DNA of 44,273 bases from positions 14,049 through 58,321 of the forward strand of contig PCCQ01000025.1 of the NCBI GenBank assembly GCA_002731795.1, written 5' to 3'. A program made the position numbers and the translations under genes. Of this stretch, positions 10,218 through 21,096 are shown in pieces (position 1 is the first letter of the stretch; the number at the start of each line of letters is the position of its first letter). This stretch comes from Fidelibacterota bacterium. GTDB lineage: Bacteria; Fidelibacterota; Marinisomatia; SCGC-AAA003-L08; D37C17. The notes below the pieces were generated by a model. It was given only the letters and a program-made list of their open reading frames with translations, did no database searches and was not told the origin of the DNA.

Positions 10218-10664
10218 TTAATTAGATAAATCATCAATTTGAGATTTAAACTCGCCTAAATCTTCAAATTCTCTATATACTGAAGCAAACCTAATAAAAG
10301 CAACTTTGTCAATATTTTTAAGCTCATTCATTACAAACTCTCCTATTTGCCTCGATGATATTTCAACATTATTGAAATTATTTACCATTTCTTCAATCTT
10401 CATCATTGATTCTTGGATAACTTTTTCAGAGATAGGTCTTTTAGTGCATGAAATGCGAATACTATTTTCTAGCTTAATTCTATCATATTCTTGCCTTACC
10501 CCATTTTTCTTAATTATAATCTTTTTAGCAAAAACATATTCATAGGTTGTAAACCTAAAACTACAGGATTCACAAACTCTTCTTCTTCTTATTGTATAAC
10601 CTTTTTCTGTAACTCTTGAATCGATAACCCTAGTCCTCATGCTATCACATTTAGAGCATTTCAT
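10218..10664 (-). CDS. nrdR: Transcriptional regulator NrdR
   Basis: 148 aa; [43 protein letters not shown] zinc ribbon plus ATP-cone. Confidence 0.95.
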   Translation of the reverse strand: MKCSKCDSMRTRVIDSRVTEKGYTIRRRRVCESCSFRFTTYEYVFAKKIIIKKNGVRQEYDRIKLENSIRISCTKRPISEKVIQESMMKIEEMVNNFNNVEISSRQIGEFVMNELKNIDKVAFIRFASVYREFEDLGEFKSQIDDLSN

Positions 10665-11964
10665 GTTCGCATTCCTTATGTAGTGGAAAATTTGATGTCA
10701 ATTCTTTCACTTCAATTGCAATTTTATCAAGCATAGCATCATCATCTATATTTCGTATGGCTTTATCAATCATTACAGAAATTAAATTCATCTCGGTCTC
10801 TTTCATGCCTCTTGTAGTAAGCGCTGGTGTTCCAATTCTTATGCCGCTAGTGACAAGTGGACTTTTTTTATCAAATGGAACCATATTTTTATTAGTCGTG
10901 ATGCCAGCCCTTTCTAGTCTCCTCTCAACATATTTACCAGTTAGATTTTTATTAGTTAAATCAATTAGAACAATGTGTGTATCAGTTCCACCAGAAATTA
11001 TTTTATAATCAAGCTCAATTAATTTTGATGAAATAAACTTGGCATTTCTAACTACTTGTTCGCAATAATCTTTAAATGATGAGTCTAAGGCCTCTTTAAA
11101 TGCAACTGCTTTAGCGCATATAATATGCATTAGAGGACCTCCTTGAATTCCTGGCATTACATTTGTATCAATTAACTCAGATACCATTTTTGTTCGTCCA
11201 CTTTTAGGGGCTACAATCCCCCATTTATTTTCAAAGTCTGCGCCCATTAAGATTATTCCTCCTCTAGGGCCTCTTAGTGTTTTATGAGTTGTAGATGTAA
11301 CAACGTCACAATATGGCCATGGCGAAGGATGCACTCCGGATGCAATTAATCCCGATGGGTGTGCCACATCTGCCATTAAATATGCATTTATAGATTTTGC
11401 GATTTCACTAAATTGCTCAAACTCAATAAACCGAGGGTAAGCTGACCCTCCACATATAATAAGTTTTGGCTTATGATCTTTCGCTAGTTTACTAATTTGA
11501 CTAAAATCAACACGTCCAGAGTCTTTATCTACTTGATAAGAAACAAAGTTATAACTTTTACCTGAAAAATTAACTTTGCTACCATGGGTAAGATGGCCTC
11601 CATGGGAAAGATCTAGTCCCATAACCGTATCTCCATGTTCTAAAAATGTATGAAATACCGCCATATTAGCCTGAGATCCAGAATGGGGTTGTACATTAGC
11701 ATATTCACAATTAAATAACTTCTTCAAACGATCTCGTGCAATATCTTCGACTTTATCAACTGTTTCACAACCACCGTAATATCTATTTCCAGGGTAACCT
11801 TCTGCATACTTATTTGTTAGAATACTCCCAGCTGCTTCCATTACAGCATCACTTGCAAAATTTTCAGATGCAATCATTTCTAAAGTTGACTTTTGTCTAT
11901 TATGTTCCGCTTCAATTAGCTTTAAAATTTTGTTATCATTTTCACTTATTTTTTGATATTTCAT
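10651..11964 (-). CDS. glyA: Serine hydroxymethyltransferase
   Basis: 437 aa; [56 protein letters not shown]. Confidence 0.97.
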   Translation of the reverse strand: MKYQKISENDNKILKLIEAEHNRQKSTLEMIASENFASDAVMEAAGSILTNKYAEGYPGNRYYGGCETVDKVEDIARDRLKKLFNCEYANVQPHSGSQANMAVFHTFLEHGDTVMGLDLSHGGHLTHGSKVNFSGKSYNFVSYQVDKDSGRVDFSQISKLAKDHKPKLIICGGSAYPRFIEFEQFSEIAKSINAYLMADVAHPSGLIASGVHPSPWPYCDVVTSTTHKTLRGPRGGIILMGADFENKWGIVAPKSGRTKMVSELIDTNVMPGIQGGPLMHIICAKAVAFKEALDSSFKDYCEQVVRNAKFISSKLIELDYKIISGGTDTHIVLIDLTNKNLTGKYVERRLERAGITTNKNMVPFDKKSPLVTSGIRIGTPALTTRGMKETEMNLISVMIDKAIRNIDDDAMLDKIAIEVKELTSNFPLHKECEHEML

Positions 11965-12389
11965 AATTCTATTTTTTCAATCCTATTTTGATGTCTTCCT
12001 CCCTCAAACTCAGTATCTAAAAATTTACTAATGATACTAAACATTTCATCAATAGGTGTAATTCTTGCACCCAATGCAATAATGTTTGCATCATTATGTT
12101 TTCTTGACATCTCAGCATGGAATTCAGATGTGCATAATGCTGCTCTAATACCTCTATGTCTATTTGCTGCAATGGAAATACCTATTCCTGAACCACAAAT
12201 TAGTATACCAAAATCATAATTATTATTTTGTATCTCTTTTGCTACTAACCTTGCATAATCCGGATAATCAACTGAATCATTGCTAAAACAGCCAAAATCT
12301 TTTACTAAAAAGTTTTTATTTTCTAAATATGTTATCAAATTATTTTTTTCATCAAATGCTGCATGATCACAACCAATAGCTATTTTCAT
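11961..12389 (-). CDS. rpiB: Ribose-5-phosphate isomerase B
   Basis: [71 protein letters not shown]. Start moved from 12425 to ATG at 12389, giving an ATGA overlap with the upstream gene. Confidence 0.93.
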   Translation of the reverse strand: MKIAIGCDHAAFDEKNNLITYLENKNFLVKDFGCFSNDSVDYPDYARLVAKEIQNNNYDFGILICGSGIGISIAANRHRGIRAALCTSEFHAEMSRKHNDANIIALGARITPIDEMFSIISKFLDTEFEGGRHQNRIEKIEL

Positions 12390-13741
12390 TTTTTCTTTAC
12401 CTTTGTTGAAATAAATGAATAACAATCCTTTAAAGAATCTTCTATTTTATCATTTTGACAACTAGGACAGACCTCATTTACTCCTGATGCATATTGTGCC
12501 CAATCACTTGGAGTCGTTATATAATAATTGTCTTTTTCAAGTTCATTAACTCTCAATTGAGCATTGTAATTTTTAAGTTCATATGCTTTCTTATAATCTT
12601 TTAATGCAATCTCGTAAACAATTTTATCCCAAAAACTAATACTTTGATCCTGACAACTTCTACCAAGGTAAAAAAGTACTTCTGCCTTTTGAAAAATTGC
12701 TTCGCCTTTTCCTTCTTGATTAGGATTAGATTCTGCTGATTCAACAGCTTCCTTTGCCCATTTAAATGCATCTTTAAAGTTAGAGTCTTCGACAAGTATT
12801 TTTGATATATTTACAGCATATTTAAAATCACTAGTGACATCATATAATCTTTCATATGTAGAAATAGCTTCAGAGTACTCAAACTCAGTTTCTTGGGCTG
12901 CAGCTTTCATTTCCAAAATACCAATATTACTATTATCATAGAATAACATCTCATCAGCATATTCAATAATACTGTACCAATCTTCTTGATCTCTTAAAGC
13001 TTTAAGATAAAAAAGTCCATACTGCATATTACTTTTATCAGCTTCCCATCTTTCTAAATCAACTTCTGAAGTTTCAAGGCCTTGGAATTGATAAGCTCTT
13101 TTCTTTTCACTGATTGCTTTTTTATATTTTTTTGGTGTAATACAAACATAATCTTCATCTTTATTAATATCAGAATCAGAGCCACAAATTTCAAAATCAA
13201 GCCATAAATCTAAAACTTCCACTTGTTCGTCGTATCTTTCTTGCTTGCCATACAAAGAGCTTAACTTTTCAAGTGCTCTTTGATTATTTGGATAAAGTTC
13301 TGATACTTCTTCAAGATAATAAAGCTGATCGTCGATATTATTTGTTTTTTGAGCAATATAAGCACCTAATTCTAGTAAAACTTCAGTTTCACCATTAATA
13401 TCCATACCAGCCCTTAAAGCCCAGAATGCACTATCTGCTTTCTCTGTAGATAACTCAATAAAAGATCTTGAAAGGTTATAATAATTAACACGATTTTCAG
13501 AAAGGTCGCAATTCAAATCCATCATATACATATTACAATATATACAACGCCTATAATTTTTTTCTTTCCAATAATCAGATTGCCAACTAGAATACTGCAT
13601 ACACTCTTTAGTATCGTCATCAGATAGAATACTTGCTTTAGAGTTTATTTGATTTGATCCTTCTAATCCTGATGAGGTATTTGTTGCACAACTAAACAAA
13701 ACCATACAAATAAATATTAAATAATAGTTTATTGTCTTCAT
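12386..13741 (-). CDS. Tetratricopeptide-repeat lipoprotein
   Basis: 451 aa; lipobox-like FICMVLFSCATNTSS; TPR-like helices. Confidence 0.65.
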   Translation of the reverse strand: MKTINYYLIFICMVLFSCATNTSSGLEGSNQINSKASILSDDDTKECMQYSSWQSDYWKEKNYRRCIYCNMYMMDLNCDLSENRVNYYNLSRSFIELSTEKADSAFWALRAGMDINGETEVLLELGAYIAQKTNNIDDQLYYLEEVSELYPNNQRALEKLSSLYGKQERYDEQVEVLDLWLDFEICGSDSDINKDEDYVCITPKKYKKAISEKKRAYQFQGLETSEVDLERWEADKSNMQYGLFYLKALRDQEDWYSIIEYADEMLFYDNSNIGILEMKAAAQETEFEYSEAISTYERLYDVTSDFKYAVNISKILVEDSNFKDAFKWAKEAVESAESNPNQEGKGEAIFQKAEVLFYLGRSCQDQSISFWDKIVYEIALKDYKKAYELKNYNAQLRVNELEKDNYYITTPSDWAQYASGVNEVCPSCQNDKIEDSLKDCYSFISTKVKKK

Positions 13742-13746
13742 TTCTG

Positions 13747-15108
13747 CTATCTCCTAGATCTGGTAAACCATTTTTCACCAATATTGATTGATAAACTTCC
13801 TTTTACATAATTTTGTTGTTCAAAATTTGGAGCTGCAATACGGCCAAACTTGACTCCAAAATCAACTAAATGCGAATAGTCATTTAGAGAAACACCTAAT
13901 CCAACAGTTAAAGCCATATCAGTTCCATCATTTTCTACAAAACTATAATTTCTATAATAACCACCAATTCTAAGGTTTATACTGTTAAAAAAACTAGACC
14001 TTGAATTTTCATATCTTTTATATAAGCCTAAATGATATGAGTTTGATTTAGGCTGTTTATTGTTTAAAATACTTATATCTTGTTGATTAAGAGAGAAATT
14101 CTCAAATAAATCTTCATAGTGGAGTTCGAATATAATCCCTCTATCATTTAAATTATATTGATACCCAAAGGATATATCATTAATTCTACTAAACATGTGT
14201 GAAGGAAAAGATTTAAAGTTAATATCGTCTTTGATATTGTCTGAAAAATCTGGATCATACGTAAGTAAATCATCACCTGAAGTTAACTGAAGAAAGCTAT
14301 AGTCTTGCAAGAAATATCTATCATATGGATCAGAAATCTCATACAAATCATAATATTTTTTTAAGTTTATAGTTATTGGACCCATCATAGTAAATGACAT
14401 TCCAAAGCTGTGGTCATTAAGAGTACTATTCAAATCACATTGAATTGAAAATCCTGAAAACTGATTTAAAATTATTTGTGAGGTTGAGTCCTGATCTATA
14501 TATTCAAAATTTGATTGTTCATTTAAACTAGAAAAAGATGGACTAAGGGTTGAAATTATTATCTTATTTGTTTTTAGTTGATTTCCAAATAATCCATTGA
14601 ATTTTAAACCAAAAGAAATATTCCTGTTAATCTTGGATGAAAAAGCTGTATATAAATTAGAGATACCACCATAAAAACGATATTCAGATCTTGAATTAAG
14701 AGCAGAATCTATAAAGTCTGATATACTTTGACCAATTATATCTCCACTTTCCTCAATTAATTTAATATTAGATCTGGTGTAAGGAGCTAAGCCAATCAAT
14801 AAAGCTTTATTTTTTGAAACCGGAAAGGAAAATGAAAAAAATGACACATTTATATCTTTATTATTATAGCCATCTATATTTGAGTAAAAGTTAGATGAAA
14901 AAGATAATCTTGTTAAATCAGAGCGCCATAATGAAGCTACAGATGTACCGCTGAACTTATTCTTGCGATCTGAAAAAAAATAGCTATCACCCAAGCCGAT
15001 TTCCATAGCATTAAATCCATGAAATCTTTCTCCCGTACCATGGAGCTCTAGAGAGCTTGCAAAAAGTGGGGATAACTGTATTATAAGTATTGCAATTATC
15101 AATTTCAT
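13747..15108 (-). CDS. Conserved outer-membrane beta-barrel protein
   Basis: 453 aa; signal peptide; amphipathic strand pattern throughout (ARFYGGISNLYTAFSSKINRNISFGLKFNGLFGNQ type segments); stop overlaps next gene start. Confidence 0.55.
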   Translation of the reverse strand: MKLIIAILIIQLSPLFASSLELHGTGERFHGFNAMEIGLGDSYFFSDRKNKFSGTSVASLWRSDLTRLSFSSNFYSNIDGYNNKDINVSFFSFSFPVSKNKALLIGLAPYTRSNIKLIEESGDIIGQSISDFIDSALNSRSEYRFYGGISNLYTAFSSKINRNISFGLKFNGLFGNQLKTNKIIISTLSPSFSSLNEQSNFEYIDQDSTSQIILNQFSGFSIQCDLNSTLNDHSFGMSFTMMGPITINLKKYYDLYEISDPYDRYFLQDYSFLQLTSGDDLLTYDPDFSDNIKDDINFKSFPSHMFSRINDISFGYQYNLNDRGIIFELHYEDLFENFSLNQQDISILNNKQPKSNSYHLGLYKRYENSRSSFFNSINLRIGGYYRNYSFVENDGTDMALTVGLGVSLNDYSHLVDFGVKFGRIAAPNFEQQNYVKGSLSINIGEKWFTRSRR

Positions 15109-18053
15109 CGTGAGTAGAAAACCTCAAGTTTTGGAGATAAATCTTCATTGTTCTTGTGCATTACTAATCTAGAACGATTATCATAAACTCCATCAATATA
15201 AAAAACAATGCTATCTGAAAGACTAAGTTCACCATCTATGTAGTCTTGTATTACACTTGAAAATGGAACTAAAATTTCATCATTACTACTTGCAGAAATG
15301 CTCGTTAAAAACTTACTATTATCTCCTATTGCTGCCCACAAATTAATTTGATTTTCAAAGAAATTATAGTTAGAATTTTCATGTATAACATTCAATCCAA
15401 GGGTAGTATAACTTTCATTTATATGAATCCCAGGATTAGATTCAATAAAATCATTTAGGCCATTAAAAAATAGTGAAAAGCGTATAGCATTTAAATAATC
15501 TAGAACTAGAGTGGTATCAGAATTAAAGTCATAGTTAGTAAAAGAATTTTCATAATCAGAAATATCATCAATAATTTCATGCTGGTCTATTTTTCTTACG
15601 ATTTCATCTCTATGAACTAATTCAGTGGATTCAATTACATATGGGGAATGATTAAGCCTAAATTGCAACGCTTTAAAAGGAGTATTTGCTACTAACTCCA
15701 AAATAATCTTATTATCATTTATACTTTTTATATCCAAAACTATATCTTTTGAGAAATCTAAATCATTTGATATATCTGACATATTTTGTCCAATTGTATA
15801 AGATATAGTCTGAGGAGCAGAATATGATAGCAGATTATCAGTAGTCAATGCTTCAAGACTATCAGGTAGATGATCATACCCCCAATCATAATAAAATTCA
15901 TTCATAGATTGATTAAAATCATATTGATTGTTGCCCTCAACTCCTTCGCCTTCATCCCATAGGCCATTGCCCTCTGTGCCAAGAGGATTACCGGTGCTCC
16001 AATTATCATTTGATGGATCAGGATTATCTTCTATGTCAAAATCAATTTCATCTTTATCACAAAACCCATCTGAGCCACAATCAAGCCAATTATCATCATT
16101 CGGATCTATATTATAATCATCTAAAATATCACCATCATTACATATACCATCTTCACCGCAATCATATTCACTGGGAAAGATTTCGCCAATATCAAATTTA
16201 TCATTCCGTTCTGTACCATTTGGATTATAACCTGGCTCATCAATAGTAAACAGAGCATCGAGACCAGTATCTTCAAAAGGTTCTCCAAAATCATATATCT
16301 GATTATTTTCTGTATTAAAACCATAAGAATCTATATCATTAATACAGTTGAAACAATTATGCTCTTCTGATTCAGGGACACCATTTCTACCCCAATCATA
16401 AAATGGCTCACCTAAATCATAAATACCATTACCCTCTTTTCCTTCACCTTCATCCCAGACACTATTTCCCTCCGTACCAAGAAGATTATCAGCGCTCCAA
16501 TTATCATTTGATGGATCAGGATTATTTTCTTCATCAAAACCAATTTCATCCTCATCACAAAGTCCATCTGAACCACAATCACGCCAATCGTCATTGCTGG
16601 GATCAATTGAAAAATTATCTTCATTGGGATCAGTTCCATCTTGATATTCAGGATTAATTTCATCTAAACATGTTGGATTTCCTTGATCATTTAGACCTCC
16701 CTCTTTTTCATCTGAACATCCATCGATTCCAGTATCTGCAATTAATGGAAATTCTTCACCAGGATCATGTTGATTATTCCCTTCAGTCCCTGTATCGTTA
16801 TAGATAATATATTCTTCTAAAATATCGTTACAAGATTCGGGGTTTGCAATAAAATCACATAGACATTCATTATCAAGACCAGATTCATATATATCTGGGC
16901 AGAAATCATAACCTAAATCAACAAATATCTCAGTCTCGGTACTATCAGCAGAAATATTGAAAACACCATTACCCTCCGTCCCATTCGGAGAATTGTCTTG
17001 AGCTGGATCACCAGTATCCGCAACTACTATGATACTATCTAAAATAAAATCAATTATTGAAATTGAATCCTCTATTTCACTATTAATATTAATTCCTAGT
17101 TCAATTTCATATGTACCAGGATTAAAAATTGAACTAGTTAAAGATAAGTCTTTAAGAAATATGTTCTGGCTATTAATTGAATCAGATAACCCATCTGGCA
17201 TATTATTTAATAAAAATACCTTTGAATGAGTACTTAGAGTGTCATTAGAAACATAAAAGATATCTTCAAGGCTAGAGTTAAGCAGGGCTGAACTAATGAT
17301 AAACCTATCTTTATAATCAATAATCTGGTTGAATTCATTATATGAAAAAGAAAGTGATGGTCTGTAAGCATCAGAAATCCCTGAAGAATACTGAGATGAT
17401 GTGAATTCCAAGCATTGAAAATCATGTGAAAGATCAGGTGTATAGGAAATTACAATGAAATATTGTTCATTAGATTCACACCAACTATTATTAAAAGGTA
17501 AGTCTAACCTTATAGTATAATCCTCAATTTCAACATAAGAATCATCAAAGGATATCATATTTGATGGCAAGCTAATATTTGTATAAAGAGGTAGACTATC
17601 TTCATCCCAATTATCAATTACTCCAAAACCTCCCGAAAAATTTAATGCAGTATTATCAAATAGGACTAGACTATCTTCATTAATTAATTCATCAAAAGAT
17701 CTTAGAATAATTTTCAAACTATCTAAAGAATGAATAGTTGAATCTGAAAGAGAAACTGAATCAATCATACAGTATTTACTCGATGCCAAAACCTCAGCAT
17801 CAATTCTTAAAACTATTTTACTATTAACTTCTCCAATATTACCTGAATATAGGCGATAGCTATTTCCAACTCCTGAATGATAATCTTGAAATGTATAGGA
17901 TTGTGATGGCATGATGTCGAAAGATTGCATGAAAAATGAATTACTATCTGCGAATGAATTATCTACTGAAACAGGATCATTTTCGCATGATAAAATAAAT
18001 AGCAAAGAAATCATTAATAATAATTGATTTATTTTAGTTTTTAAGCTAAACAT
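15105..18053 (-). CDS. Large lipoprotein with Asp/Gly-rich calcium-binding-like repeats
   Basis: Lipobox LLFILSCENDPVS. Probable start MFSLKTKINQ at 18053 rather than 18104. Repeats such as EGNGIYDLGEPFYDWGRNGVPESEE, DWLDCGSDGFCDKDEIDFD and LGTEGNGLWDEGEG. Confidence 0.7.
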   Translation of the reverse strand: MFSLKTKINQLLLMISLLFILSCENDPVSVDNSFADSNSFFMQSFDIMPSQSYTFQDYHSGVGNSYRLYSGNIGEVNSKIVLRIDAEVLASSKYCMIDSVSLSDSTIHSLDSLKIILRSFDELINEDSLVLFDNTALNFSGGFGVIDNWDEDSLPLYTNISLPSNMISFDDSYVEIEDYTIRLDLPFNNSWCESNEQYFIVISYTPDLSHDFQCLEFTSSQYSSGISDAYRPSLSFSYNEFNQIIDYKDRFIISSALLNSSLEDIFYVSNDTLSTHSKVFLLNNMPDGLSDSINSQNIFLKDLSLTSSIFNPGTYEIELGININSEIEDSISIIDFILDSIIVVADTGDPAQDNSPNGTEGNGVFNISADSTETEIFVDLGYDFCPDIYESGLDNECLCDFIANPESCNDILEEYIIYNDTGTEGNNQHDPGEEFPLIADTGIDGCSDEKEGGLNDQGNPTCLDEINPEYQDGTDPNEDNFSIDPSNDDWRDCGSDGLCDEDEIGFDEENNPDPSNDNWSADNLLGTEGNSVWDEGEGKEGNGIYDLGEPFYDWGRNGVPESEEHNCFNCINDIDSYGFNTENNQIYDFGEPFEDTGLDALFTIDEPGYNPNGTERNDKFDIGEIFPSEYDCGEDGICNDGDILDDYNIDPNDDNWLDCGSDGFCDKDEIDFDIEDNPDPSNDNWSTGNPLGTEGNGLWDEGEGVEGNNQYDFNQSMNEFYYDWGYDHLPDSLEALTTDNLLSYSAPQTISYTIGQNMSDISNDLDFSKDIVLDIKSINDNKIILELVANTPFKALQFRLNHSPYVIESTELVHRDEIVRKIDQHEIIDDISDYENSFTNYDFNSDTTLVLDYLNAIRFSLFFNGLNDFIESNPGIHINESYTTLGLNVIHENSNYNFFENQINLWAAIGDNSKFLTSISASSNDEILVPFSSVIQDYIDGELSLSDSIVFYIDGVYDNRSRLVMHKNNEDLSPKLEVFYSR
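15925..16608 (-). repeat. Internal direct duplication within the lipoprotein (copies ~15925-16107 and ~16421-16608, offset 498 bp)
   Basis: Shared gctccaattatcatttgatggatcaggattatt/c... at 15996 and 16494; protein NPDPSNDNWSxxNxLGTEGNxxWDEGEGxEGN in both copies. Confidence 0.75.
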
Positions 18054-18063
18054 ATTTCTACAA

Positions 18064-18894
18064 CTATATTTTCCTAAGTAGTGTTTCAATTTTTTTTGAA
18101 ACATCAGACCATTTTGATTTTTCAGGAACTGTTAAATACATAGTCTTTGTTTTTTTATGTGCATTAAAAAGCTTTTTATGTTTTTTAAATTGTTTTGAAA
18201 GATTTTTTTTCTCATCATCAACAATAACTAAATAATCACTATGCAAAATTGCTTGCTCAAGATTATCTATTTCAGATGATCCTCCATCAAGTCCTACATA
18301 TTTATATGATTCATTAGAATATACTCTATTTTCATCTATACTATGAAGGAAGAATACAGTTTTAATATTCTTGTAGTACTCATCGTTCTTATAAATCTTT
18401 TTTAACAATATAGGTAGCATGGACATTTGCCAATCATTGCATACAATAATATCGGGTTGCCAAAATAATCTTTTTATTGTTTCCAAAGCTACTTTACAAA
18501 AAAATGAAAATTTCAAATCATTATCTTTATAATATCTTCCATTTTTTGACTTATATAATAGTTCCATTAACGGTTTAAAGTGCTTTTCACTTTCAGTAAA
18601 ATATATTTGTACTCTTGAGTTTGGTATAAAAGCTGATTTCAGATTAACAGAATCTTCACCAGAATTAAATTCTATTAACATATCTCTTAATCTAATTACT
18701 TCTCTGAGAATATATTTTCGTTCGCTTATATATCCATACTTTGGCTGATTAAGTCGAATATCAAAATCTTCAATGTCATGAAGTCTGGAACATACTTTTT
18801 GTGAGAACTCTGAAAGAGAATATGTATTAGAAAATGGATCAACTTCAGATGATAGGTAGTATATTTTCTTGGACATTTTATTTGTTTCCTTCAA
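18064..18894 (-). CDS. Glycogen/starch synthase N-terminal (GT5) domain protein, stand-alone
   Basis: 276 aa; KKIYYLSSEVDPFSNTYSLSEFSQKVCSRLHD and WQPDIIVCNDWQMSMLPILLKKIY resemble the GlgA N-terminal domain; ends before any GT-B C-terminal domain. Confidence 0.7.
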   Translation of the reverse strand: MKETNKMSKKIYYLSSEVDPFSNTYSLSEFSQKVCSRLHDIEDFDIRLNQPKYGYISERKYILREVIRLRDMLIEFNSGEDSVNLKSAFIPNSRVQIYFTESEKHFKPLMELLYKSKNGRYYKDNDLKFSFFCKVALETIKRLFWQPDIIVCNDWQMSMLPILLKKIYKNDEYYKNIKTVFFLHSIDENRVYSNESYKYVGLDGGSSEIDNLEQAILHSDYLVIVDDEKKNLSKQFKKHKKLFNAHKKTKTMYLTVPEKSKWSDVSKKIETLLRKI

Positions 18895-19807
18895 TATATT
18901 TTTTCGATTTACTAATTAGGTCCTGATTATTGGGATATTCTTCAATTATATATTTAAAATGTTTAAAGGCTAAATCATTGTTTCCAAGATTAATAAATGA
19001 TAGTGCAATCTTATAATCTGCATCAGCAGCCTTATTTCCATCACCTAAACTAGATACTTTTTCATATTCACTTATTGCTAGATTATATTTTTTTTGTAAA
19101 TAATATATTTGGCCAATCCAAAATTGAGCATTATCAGCCAAAGCATGACTATCCTCATTTTTCACTAAGTCATTAAATGCTTTTAAACTATTCTCATAAT
19201 TTTTATTCATGTAAAGTTCAATAGCTCGATCATAATATTCTTTATAATCAACAATAGTATATGTTGATTCTTGTTGGTCAACTGAATCAAAGTTTTGAGT
19301 ATTACTAGTTACAATTGAGCTAAGATTAGTCAAGTTATCAATATTTTGATTCAAATCCTCAATCTGAGATTCAATTATAACTAAATCATTTAGCAAATTG
19401 AAATATAGACTATCAGAGTAAAAAATTTTATCTTCAATGATATTCAACTTGCTCTGAATACGAATTAATGAATTAATTATATCTTGATCTGAAGATATTG
19501 AACCAACTTCTAGTTGACCACTTGTGCTTATTGAATCTCTTAAAGTGTTAATTTTGCTAGTATTTGAATCAATTTTTTCTTTAAGAATTGTAAACCTCTT
19601 ATCATATTCTGTTAAATTATTATCGTTTGTGATGCTTGATTCTTTATTGGCTAAATATGAATTCTTAATAGATTCTATTTCTTTTTTATTTTCTTGAAGT
19701 TGTGATTTTATGTCATCAGAGACCGAAGTGTCCGTAACATAACAACCCAGGGCAGTTAAAATAAAAAGAAGAAGGCATTTATTTCGTATAAAAAGAAAAT
19801 GTCCCAT
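18878..19807 (-). CDS. CpoB/YbgF-like coiled-coil TPR protein (Tol-Pal associated)
   Basis: 309 aa; lipobox-like ILTALGCYVTD, coiled coil, then YYDRAIELYMNKNYENSLKAFNDLVKN...DNAQFWIGQIYYLQKKYNLAISEYEKV. Confidence 0.72.
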   Translation of the reverse strand: MGHFLFIRNKCLLLFILTALGCYVTDTSVSDDIKSQLQENKKEIESIKNSYLANKESSITNDNNLTEYDKRFTILKEKIDSNTSKINTLRDSISTSGQLEVGSISSDQDIINSLIRIQSKLNIIEDKIFYSDSLYFNLLNDLVIIESQIEDLNQNIDNLTNLSSIVTSNTQNFDSVDQQESTYTIVDYKEYYDRAIELYMNKNYENSLKAFNDLVKNEDSHALADNAQFWIGQIYYLQKKYNLAISEYEKVSSLGDGNKAADADYKIALSFINLGNNDLAFKHFKYIIEEYPNNQDLISKSKKYIEGNK

Positions 19808-19847
19808 TATAATAATTTACAAAATTTTTAATATAAAAAGAATCTAA

Positions 19848-21095
19848 TTAAAGATCGTTATTTATAATATTGTTAATAATCGCAATCATAATAAAACATG
19901 ATAGCATAAAAGAGCCACCATAACTTATGAATGGAAATGGTAATCCAATTACTGGAAACAATCCTGAGACCATACTCATATTAATAATAATATGAAAAAA
20001 TAGAATTGAACAAAAACCTACTAGACAAAGAGAATAAAACTTATTAAAAAGTCGCTGAGCATAATCAATCACAAAATACAAAAATACTAAAAAAGTAATG
20101 ACTATTGTAGTTACTAAGAACAACCCCATCTCTTCTGATATGACAGATAAAATAAAATCAGAGTCTTTAATTGGAAGAAATCTTAAGTATGATTGAGTCC
20201 CTTCACCTAAGCCTTTACCTAAAAAACCCCCAGACCCTATTGCAACCTTTGATTGAAATGCCTGATAGCCAATCCCCATCAAATTTGAGTTTTCTGGATT
20301 AAAAATACTTTGCATGAAATCAATTATTCTTCCTTTATGATAATCTTTGAGTAAATATGTCCAAGCATAAGCATTAAACAAACCAAATGTTATATTAATA
20401 ATAAAATTAAAAATAATTGTATCAAGTCTGAATTTATGATATACAAGAATGAAAATTAAAAAAACCATCCACATATAGTATGCTAATAAATTCATCGCTG
20501 CAAGCATACTTAATATAGGAAATAAATAAAGGGATAAAATTTTAAACTTGACTCCAGACCAATATAACATTGGTAGCATTGGTAGCAAATACATTAATCC
20601 TGTACCATAATCTGGTTGCTTAAAAATAAGTAATAATGGCAATAATCCAATTATAAAACTAAAAATAATTAACTGATTATCATTTAACGTATCTTTATAA
20701 TCTGATATAAACCTTGCCAAAGCAAATATAATTATAATTTTTCCAAATTCTGAGGGCTGGAACTGAAAAGACCCAATTAAAATCCATCTTGTTGAATTAT
20801 TTATTGCAGGCATAAATAGTGTTGCAGCAATTAATAAAAGAAGAATAAAATACAAGATATATGCATATTCATAAAAAGCCTGATTTCTAATAAATTGAAA
20901 AAATATAAATATAAGCAAACCACAAAATAACCAAACAAACTGCTTATAGAATACTGAGTGCTCACCAAGAGTATCAATGCTAGTACTTTTTAGTGCAATC
21001 AATCCAATTGCACATAAAAATAAAATAGGTATCATAACTCTAAAATTTATTTTTATAATATTGTTTAGTCTGAAAATATTTATTAAAGCATCCAT
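19848..21095 (-). CDS. rodA: Rod shape-determining protein RodA (SEDS)
   Basis: 415 aa; STRWILIGSFQFQPSEFGKI; LRFLPIKDSDFILSVISEEMG; GLPFPFISYGGSF. Confidence 0.95.
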   Translation of the reverse strand: MDALINIFRLNNIIKINFRVMIPILFLCAIGLIALKSTSIDTLGEHSVFYKQFVWLFCGLLIFIFFQFIRNQAFYEYAYILYFILLLLIAATLFMPAINNSTRWILIGSFQFQPSEFGKIIIIFALARFISDYKDTLNDNQLIIFSFIIGLLPLLLIFKQPDYGTGLMYLLPMLPMLYWSGVKFKILSLYLFPILSMLAAMNLLAYYMWMVFLIFILVYHKFRLDTIIFNFIINITFGLFNAYAWTYLLKDYHKGRIIDFMQSIFNPENSNLMGIGYQAFQSKVAIGSGGFLGKGLGEGTQSYLRFLPIKDSDFILSVISEEMGLFLVTTIVITFLVFLYFVIDYAQRLFNKFYSLCLVGFCSILFFHIIINMSMVSGLFPVIGLPFPFISYGGSFMLSCFIMIAIINNIINNDL

Positions 21096-21096
21096 A

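Noticed and set aside
15925-16608. Considered as a CRISPR or mobile repeat array
   Set aside because: Repeats are in-frame, diverged and encode protein motifs; no regular spacer structure, cas genes or transposase anywhere in the window.
16010-16663. Several overlapping plus/minus ORFs (16010-16246 +, 16403-16657 +, 16121-16324 -, 16412-16663 -) with odd His/Tyr-rich or Met/Ile-rich products
   Set aside because: They are alternative frames of the Asp/Gly-rich repeat coding region of the large lipoprotein; composition is a frame-shift artefact and there are no start signals.
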